Shown: positions 57,990 to 64,000 of the stretch, piece after piece
Layout of the letters: the number at the start of each line of letters is the position of its first letter
Position numbering within the stretch: position 1 is the stretch's first letter
Source: an uncultured Bacteroides sp.
GTDB taxonomy: Bacteria; Bacteroidota; Bacteroidia; Bacteroidales; Bacteroidaceae
DNA: 64,000 bases
Direction: 5' to 3'
NCBI GenBank assembly: GCA_900544075.1
Contig: UQTJ01000014.1
Coordinates: forward strand, 18,203-82,202
Notes under the pieces: generated by a model
The model's database searches: none
What the model was told of the DNA's origin: nothing
What the model saw: the letters and a program-made list of their open reading frames with translations, nothing else
Made by a program: the position numbers and the translations under genes

Positions 57990-59819
57990 ATGCTTAACAT
58001 TCTCAAAACATATTTCGGATATACAACATTCCGCCCATTACAGAAAGAAATAATTACAAACATTCTCAACAGAAAAGATACACTTGTACTGATGCCTACA
58101 GGTGGAGGTAAATCTTTATGTTATCAGATTCCGGCACTCATGATGGAAGGTACAGCCATTGTAGTTTCACCACTGATATCACTGATGAAAGACCAGGTGG
58201 AAGCTTTGCAGGCCAACGGAATAACAGCACGTGCCATTAACAGCATGAACTCAGATACAGAAAATACCAGCGTACGCATGGAATGCCTGCAGGGAAAAGT
58301 AAAACTTCTGTATATATCTCCCGAAAGACTTCTGTCCGAAACGAACTACCTGCTAAGAGATATCAAGATATCACTGTTCGCTATTGACGAGGCGCACTGC
58401 ATTTCACAGTGGGGGCACGACTTCCGCCCTGAATACACACAATTGGACATACTCAGAAAACAGTTCCCGGCCATACCGATAGTTGCACTTACAGCCACAG
58501 CCGACAAAATAACGCGACAGGACATCGTCAGACAATTGAAAATGAACAATCCGGAAATCTTCATTTCATCATTCGATCGTCCGAACCTCAGCCTTGACGT
58601 AAAGAAAGGTTATCAGCAAAAAGAGAAAATAAGAATCATAAAAAGATTTATCGAAAGACACGGCAACGACAGCGGCATCATATACTGCATGAGCAGAAAA
58701 ACCACCGAGAAGGTTGCCGAACTGCTTTACGACGAAGGATTCGACACAGCAGTATATCATGCCGGACTGTCAAACATCGAACGCGAACAGACTCAGGATG
58801 ATTTCATCAACGACCGCGTAAAGATAGTATGCGCCACCGTAGCCTTCGGTATGGGAATAGACAAATCAAACGTCAGATGGGTTATCCACTACAACCTTCC
58901 GAAAAGCATCGAAAGCTTCTATCAGGAAATAGGACGTGCCGGACGAGATGGCATGAAAAGTGATACAATGCTTTTCTACTCCTTAGGAGATATGATTCAG
59001 CTAACCAAATTTGCAGAAGAAAGCAACCAGAAAGAAATAAACATAGAGAAACTGAACCGTATGCAGCAGTATGCCGAAGCCGACATCTGCCGCAGAAGAA
59101 TCCTGTTGAGCTATTTCGGCGAAACAATGGAACACGACTGTGGCAACTGCGATGTATGCCGCAACCCGCCTGAAAGATTCAACGGTACAATAATCATACA
59201 GAAAGCCCTAAGCGCCATAGCACGAACCGACCAGCAGATAGCCACAGGAACACTAATAGAAATTCTTCGCGGAAACTACACACAGGAAATATCCGAAAAG
59301 GGATACGACAGTATCAAAACCTTCGGTGTAGGAAGAGATATACCGTCACGCCACTGGCAGAACTATCTCCTGCAAATGCTAAACATGGGATATATTGAAA
59401 TAGCATACAATGAAAACAACCATCTGAAAATAACCGAATCCGGTTATAAAGTCCTGTACGGCAAGCAGGAAGCGCAATTAGTTGTCATAAAAGAAGATGA
59501 GTTTACACAACAGCGGTTAAAGAAGAAAACCGCCGCTACATCACCCGCACAGATTAAGAAAAATGCTTACAACACCCAAGAAAGCGAAGACTCTCTTTTT
59601 GAGACAGTACGCCTTCTGCGGCTCAAACTGGCGGAGCAGGAAGCCATACCTCCATACATCGTCATGTCCGACAGCACACTACAGTTGCTTTGCGACAAAA
59701 AACCTACAAGCATTCAGGAACTTGACGATATATCCGGGTTCAGCGAATACAAGAAAAAGAAATACGGTCGCGATTTTGTTGATGCCATAAAATCTTTTGC
59801 TAACTTTGTAAAGAAATAA
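57990..59819 (+). CDS. recQ: ATP-dependent DNA helicase RecQ
   Basis: The 609-residue 3'-5' helicase acts in recombination and fork repair. Walker A PTGGGKS is at residues 36-42, DEAH in FAIDEAHCISQWGHDF near 133, and the second RecA domain has VAFGMGIDKSNVRWVIHYN (in part) and QEIGRAGRDG. The RQC region has the zinc Cys cluster (CRRRILLSYFG, CGNCDVCRN) and the C-terminal HRDC domain covers about 530-605. The length matches E. coli RecQ. HTCS 2 starts 16 bp downstream, possibly by read-through. Confidence 0.96.
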   Translation: MLNILKTYFGYTTFRPLQKEIITNILNRKDTLVLMPTGGGKSLCYQIPALMMEGTAIVVSPLISLMKDQVEALQANGITARAINSMNSDTENTSVRMECLQGKVKLLYISPERLLSETNYLLRDIKISLFAIDEAHCISQWGHDFRPEYTQLDILRKQFPAIPIVALTATADKITRQDIVRQLKMNNPEIFISSFDRPNLSLDVKKGYQQKEKIRIIKRFIERHGNDSGIIYCMSRKTTEKVAELLYDEGFDTAVYHAGLSNIEREQTQDDFINDRVKIVCATVAFGMGIDKSNVRWVIHYNLPKSIESFYQEIGRAGRDGMKSDTMLFYSLGDMIQLTKFAEESNQKEINIEKLNRMQQYAEADICRRRILLSYFGETMEHDCGNCDVCRNPPERFNGTIIIQKALSAIARTDQQIATGTLIEILRGNYTQEISEKGYDSIKTFGVGRDIPSRHWQNYLLQMLNMGYIEIAYNENNHLKITESGYKVLYGKQEAQLVVIKEDEFTQQRLKKKTAATSPAQIKKNAYNTQESEDSLFETVRLLRLKLAEQEAIPPYIVMSDSTLQLLCDKKPTSIQELDDISGFSEYKKKKYGRDFVDAIKSFANFVKK

Positions 59820-59835
59820 AAACGAATAGAATACA

Positions 59836-62800
59836 ATGAAAAATAAACTCATAGCACTACTACTTTCTTTAATTTCATATATAACTGTACATTCGCAAAC
59901 AAGCATAATGTACACTACTGAAGGAGATATTTCAAGCAGTCTTATAAACAACATCTACCAAGATAAAAAAGGATTCATCTGGATATCCACTGAATATGGA
60001 CTGAACGTATTCGACGGATACAGGTTCAATCTATACAAACATCATGAAAAAGACTCCACTTCCATCTGCAACAATTATGCCAGAGTTACTTTCGAGGATA
60101 CAAAAGGCAACATCTGGGTAGGAACAGTGGCAGGAATGATGAAGTTCGACAAAGGCAAAAAGAGTTTCAACAAAGTCACATTATACGCCAATGGAGAAGA
60201 AGTAATACCACATGTTTCACAGATTATCGAAAGAAGCAATGGAGAAATATGGATTGCAACTTCCAACCAGGGAATATTCTGTATAGATGCTTCCGGTATT
60301 AGTGGTAATCGTATTCAAAACACATTCGGAAAGACCACACGAACAAACTGCATGGTAGAAAGCACTGATGGCACCGTCTATATAGGAACTGAAGACGAAG
60401 GACTTATTTCCTATAGTGCAGATAAAAAGATAGCCGAAGGTATCGAAATACCCGGATTAAAGAATGCCAATATATCTTCGATGGTACTTGAGAGCAACGA
60501 CAATCTGTATTTAGGAACATTCTCTAACGGACTATATATATACAATATCAAGACAGGGAAAGTATCAAAACCACAAAACGGAAACAATCTGCCTATAAAA
60601 GTTATCTCCTTAATAAACAACACACTTTATATAGGTACGGATGGAAATGGTTTGAAAGTATATTCTGAAAAAAGCAACACACTCGAAGACTTCAAATCGG
60701 AAGACCCAGTAATAAATATGAATAACTCCAAAGTACACAGTATCTTGTCCGACAAAGACGGCAATATGTGGTTAGGCATATTCCAGAAAGGAGTTCTGTT
60801 CATACCTAAAAAGAAATATCCGTTCAGATTATATGGCGAGAAGATGTTGGTAAACAGTCCTATCGGAGAAGGATGTGTAATGTCAATACACAAAGATTCA
60901 GAAAACAATACATTAGTTGGTATAGACAGCAAAGGACTTTATCTGCTCGATTCTCAATACAGACAAATAAGACATTACTCCTCTCAGGACAACTCATCAA
61001 CAATTCCTTACACAATACTGAGCATATTCGAAGACTCTCAAAAGAACATATGGCTCGGAGGATACTTAGGCGGAGTATGCATCTTCAATAAAACAACGGG
61101 AAAGTGCAATTATATAAATGAATTGAAGCATCAGAGCGTTTTCAGTATTACAGAAGACCTGCATAAGAACATCTACATCAGTACATATAGTGCCGGACTA
61201 TATGTCTATAATCTTGAGACCAAAGAACTGACATCCTACAAAAACAAAAAAGAGAACAGTCAGGATGAAATACCTGACAACTGGATAAATACCCTGTATT
61301 GCGACAAGGAAGGTTATATATGGATAGGCCATTTCAAAGGTGTAAGCTGTTATAACCCGGAAACCAAAAGCTTTAAAAATTTCACATCCACCAATTATAT
61401 CATTAAGGACAAGATGTGCTATTCCATAACCGAAGGCAAAGACGGAAACATATGGATAGGCACATCAGAAGGATTATATTCATTCAACAAGAACAATAAC
61501 ACTATAAAAAGATACACAGAAGACGACGGACTTTCAAACATTGTAATCTGCGGAATTTGCGAGGACAATGAAAGTAATCTGTGGATAAGCACATTCAACG
61601 GTCTGAACAAGCTGAATACATCAAACAATTCAATTGTCAACTACTATAGCGAAGACGGACTCCAAGGAAACGAATTTACCCGTGGAGCAGTCTATAAATC
61701 AGGTAATGGCGACTTGCTGTTCGGAGGTACAAACGGATTCACATGTTTCAATCCTTCAGCCATAAAAGACATACAGACAAAGCCACAAATCACCGTAACC
61801 GATTTTCAGATATACGGACAAAGCATAAATACCACCAGTAAATCAGGCAACAGATTCATAATAGAACAGGACATTACAGAAACCAGTTCGTTCAATCTAT
61901 CGCACAGGGACAACACATTCAGAGTCTTGTTCTCTACTATGAACTTTGTCAATACGTCACAGGTTCAATATAAATACAGAATAAAAGAGCTTGACAAAGC
62001 ATGGCTATACACACGAAAAGGTGAAAACTACATCACTTTCAACAGTCTGAACTCAGGCCGATACACACTTGAAGTTATTGCAACAAACAGAAGTGTAGAA
62101 TCGGACATATATTCATTCGATATATACATAGCCTACCCATGGTATCAGATGTGGTGGGCATACATATTATATTCCATACCTGTCATCATAATGATACTGC
62201 TTACTATCAACTACATAAGGACAAGAATCCGCCGCAGACAGGACTATATGGAGATAAAGCATGCCCGCGAGATAAACGAAGCCAAACTTCAGTTCTTTAT
62301 AAACATCTCACACGAGATTCGTACTCCGATGACACTCATCATAAATCCGCTGGAGAAACTCATGGCTTCAAACCCGGATAAGGAAACCGGAAAGACATAT
62401 ACCATGATTTACAGAAATGCACAACGAATAATACGCCTTATCAACCAGCTTATGGATATAAGAAAGATTGAAAAAGGACAAATGCAGATGCATTTCAGAG
62501 AAACAGACATGGTAGGATTCATAAATGACCTGATGATGACTTTTGACATTACAGCACGCCAGAAAAAAATTGATTTCAGATTCTTACACAGCAATCCTTC
62601 CGAAATGGCATGGATAGACATAAACAATTTTGATAAAGTGCTTATGAATCTACTGTCGAATGCATTCAAGTACACTCCTGACAATGGTAAAGTATATATC
62701 ACTCTCAGCAAAGGAGAAAACACCGAGGTCCGTACTCCACTCAGAAACTATATAGAGATAAAAGTTACCGACAGTGGAATTGGTCTTGACGAGGAACAGA

Positions 62801-63918
62801 AAGAACGCATATTCGAACGCTTTTACCAGATTAGCGGAAGCGGAATACACAACCAGGGAGGAACAGGAGTAGGACTCCACCTTACCCGTTCACTTGTAGA
62901 AATGCATTATGGAACCATAACAGCCGAGAACAATACAGATTCATGTGGTTCTACATTCACAGTGAGAATACCTGCCGGATGCGACCATATAAGCCTTGAA
63001 CAGATAGACAACAGCAAGGAAGAAGAAAACATAGTAAATACTTCTACCACCGCCCAATTCATAAATACTGTTCCTGACAACGAGAGTGATGAAGTGCATC
63101 CTAAGAAAAAGACCAAAACCAATTTTAACATTCTCATTGTAGACGACGAAAAAGAAATTCAGGAATACCTTCGTGAAGAACTTTCCGATGAATACAGAAT
63201 ATCATTGGCAAGTAACGGACGCGAAGCATACGAGCATCTCTTGACAAACAATGTAGACCTCGTAATAAGTGATGTAATGATGGACGAGATGGACGGACTC
63301 ACCCTATGCAAGAAAATCAGACAAAATCCGAACATCAATCATATTCCGGTAGTACTCTTAACAGCGAAAGGAAAAACCGAAGAACAGATTGAAGGAATAG
63401 AAATAGGTGCAGATGCCTACATAATAAAGCCGTTCAATACAGACGTACTCAGAAGCACTATTTCCAACCTTCTCCAGAACCGTCGTGTTCTCAAGAATAA
63501 ATTCAGCGGAGCACAGGAGCAAAAAGAAAAAGTGAAAAACATCGAGATGAAATCACAAGATGAAGCCTTGATGGAAAAGGTTATGAGCATAATAAACAAA
63601 AATATGGCCGAGCCTACACTGAATGTGGAAATGCTTGCACAGGAAGTAGGTATCAGCCGCGTCCACCTGCACAGGAAATTAAAGGAACTTACAAGTCTTT
63701 CCACCCGAGACTTTATAAAGAACATAAGAATGCAACAAGCTGCCAAATTATTGAAAGACAAAAAGTTCAGTATCTCTGATGTGGCATACGCAGTAGGTTA
63801 CAGCAATCTGTCTCACTTCTCAAGCACATTCAAGGAAATATTCGGAGTTTCTCCTAAAGATTACACCCATGACTCTTCTAAAGAAGAAGAAAAGGCAAAT
63901 ACAGACTCCGAAGAATAA
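59836..63918 (+). CDS. Hybrid two-component system regulator (HTCS 2)
   Basis: This 1360-residue HTCS has a signal peptide (cut near TVHSQ) and a periplasmic beta-propeller of Reg_prop repeats (DKKGFIWISTEYGLNVFDGY in part, then GNIWIGTSEGLYSFNK). A Y_Y_Y domain lies near 690-755, a transmembrane helix near 768-792 and HisKA with His in INISHEIRTP near 825. The ATPase domain has LLSNAFKYTPD and DSGIGLDEE, the receiver from about 1097 has NILIVDDEKE and DVMMDEMDGLTL, and the C-terminal AraC HTH covers 1255-1350. It is 16 bp after recQ and followed by a terminator. No polysaccharide utilisation genes are in the window. Confidence 0.95.
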   Translation: MKNKLIALLLSLISYITVHSQTSIMYTTEGDISSSLINNIYQDKKGFIWISTEYGLNVFDGYRFNLYKHHEKDSTSICNNYARVTFEDTKGNIWVGTVAGMMKFDKGKKSFNKVTLYANGEEVIPHVSQIIERSNGEIWIATSNQGIFCIDASGISGNRIQNTFGKTTRTNCMVESTDGTVYIGTEDEGLISYSADKKIAEGIEIPGLKNANISSMVLESNDNLYLGTFSNGLYIYNIKTGKVSKPQNGNNLPIKVISLINNTLYIGTDGNGLKVYSEKSNTLEDFKSEDPVINMNNSKVHSILSDKDGNMWLGIFQKGVLFIPKKKYPFRLYGEKMLVNSPIGEGCVMSIHKDSENNTLVGIDSKGLYLLDSQYRQIRHYSSQDNSSTIPYTILSIFEDSQKNIWLGGYLGGVCIFNKTTGKCNYINELKHQSVFSITEDLHKNIYISTYSAGLYVYNLETKELTSYKNKKENSQDEIPDNWINTLYCDKEGYIWIGHFKGVSCYNPETKSFKNFTSTNYIIKDKMCYSITEGKDGNIWIGTSEGLYSFNKNNNTIKRYTEDDGLSNIVICGICEDNESNLWISTFNGLNKLNTSNNSIVNYYSEDGLQGNEFTRGAVYKSGNGDLLFGGTNGFTCFNPSAIKDIQTKPQITVTDFQIYGQSINTTSKSGNRFIIEQDITETSSFNLSHRDNTFRVLFSTMNFVNTSQVQYKYRIKELDKAWLYTRKGENYITFNSLNSGRYTLEVIATNRSVESDIYSFDIYIAYPWYQMWWAYILYSIPVIIMILLTINYIRTRIRRRQDYMEIKHAREINEAKLQFFINISHEIRTPMTLIINPLEKLMASNPDKETGKTYTMIYRNAQRIIRLINQLMDIRKIEKGQMQMHFRETDMVGFINDLMMTFDITARQKKIDFRFLHSNPSEMAWIDINNFDKVLMNLLSNAFKYTPDNGKVYITLSKGENTEVRTPLRNYIEIKVTDSGIGLDEEQKERIFERFYQISGSGIHNQGGTGVGLHLTRSLVEMHYGTITAENNTDSCGSTFTVRIPAGCDHISLEQIDNSKEEENIVNTSTTAQFINTVPDNESDEVHPKKKTKTNFNILIVDDEKEIQEYLREELSDEYRISLASNGREAYEHLLTNNVDLVISDVMMDEMDGLTLCKKIRQNPNINHIPVVLLTAKGKTEEQIEGIEIGADAYIIKPFNTDVLRSTISNLLQNRRVLKNKFSGAQEQKEKVKNIEMKSQDEALMEKVMSIINKNMAEPTLNVEMLAQEVGISRVHLHRKLKELTSLSTRDFIKNIRMQQAAKLLKDKKFSISDVAYAVGYSNLSHFSSTFKEIFGVSPKDYTHDSSKEEEKANTDSEE

Positions 63919-63945
63919 TCCATATTTGCCTTTCTATCATCCCAT

Positions 63946-63985
63946 GAGGCTGTCTCAAAATGAACTTGAGATAGCCTCTGTTGTT
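63946..63985 (+). terminator. Intrinsic terminator of HTCS 2
   Basis: A 13-bp stem (63946-63958 with 63966-63978; one G-T pair) has a 7-nt loop and is followed by TGTTGTTTC. The core GAGGCTGTCTC is also seen at the ends of some insertion elements, but here it sits just after a stop codon and folds as a terminator. Confidence 0.8.
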
Positions 63986-64000
63986 TCATTCCGTATTGAA

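Noticed and set aside
63946..63978. End of an insertion sequence (GAGGCTGTCTC)
   Set aside because: No transposase or matching opposite end is visible; position and fold fit a terminator.

Overview
The window is a chromosomal segment from a member of the Bacteroidales, most likely Bacteroides, Phocaeicola or a close relative. Three things point there. Many genes and RNAs are preceded by the Bacteroidetes promoter pattern TTTG-N19/20-TAnnTTTG. Two giant one-component hybrid two-component regulators (HTCS) are present. There is also a SusD-like/BACON lipoprotein, a PCMD-domain protein, a DUF4924 protein and a bacterial M49 dipeptidyl peptidase III. Shine-Dalgarno signals are weak almost everywhere. 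The window is mostly core-genome; I see no insertion sequence, prophage, integrase or CRISPR-cas locus.

Layout. 1-4.6 kb (+): a macrolide-type efflux cassette (two MacB-like permeases, a MacA/HlyD-like adaptor and a TolC-like outer-membrane protein). 4.6-10.1 kb (-): an exported basic protein, a CvfB-like S1 RNA-binding protein, and an antiporter-tcdA-LolD-type ATPase operon. 10.2-14.4 kb (+): asd, a 4 x 22 bp intergenic array, then a LytS-type kinase and LytTR regulator. 14.4-17.8 kb (-): rsfS-ftsH-cdsA. 18.0-18.2 kb: two tandem tRNA-Gln(CTG) genes. 18.2-27.5 kb (-): split chromate transporter, HTCS 1 and purL. 27.7-31.4 kb (+): LysE exporter, DUF4924 protein, rfbD-like reductase and prfC. 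31.4-38.5 kb (-): a 6S-like RNA candidate and the translation block ruvX-def-TPR-thrS-infC-rpmI-rplT. 38.5-40.1 kb (-): PCMD protein and SPOR lipoprotein. 40.3-46.8 kb (+): small envelope proteins (YtxH, YqjE/holin-like), LemA, TPM, aroC, an M20 peptidase and a two-gene LysO. 46.9-57.8 kb (-): M13 peptidase, ABC-F ATPase, purA, fur-like regulator, AlkD-like protein, DPP III, AraC-type regulator and orphan SusD-like lipoprotein. 58.0-63.9 kb (+): recQ and HTCS 2.

The most interesting unexplained structure is between genes. Four separate intergenic loci carry helically phased repeats: two arrays of four 22-bp units with different sequences but the same design (about 11382 and 42953), and two dyad-symmetric arrays of 11-bp GAAC/GTTCA units (about 18877 and 31499). 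There are also three candidate small RNA genes on the minus strand, each with a Bacteroidetes promoter and an intrinsic terminator: about 189 nt (6S-like, 31.7-31.9 kb), about 64 nt (45.7 kb) and about 83 nt (51.0-51.1 kb). The last two share an architecture and may be one family.

All family names come from recognising motifs by eye; no database search was run.
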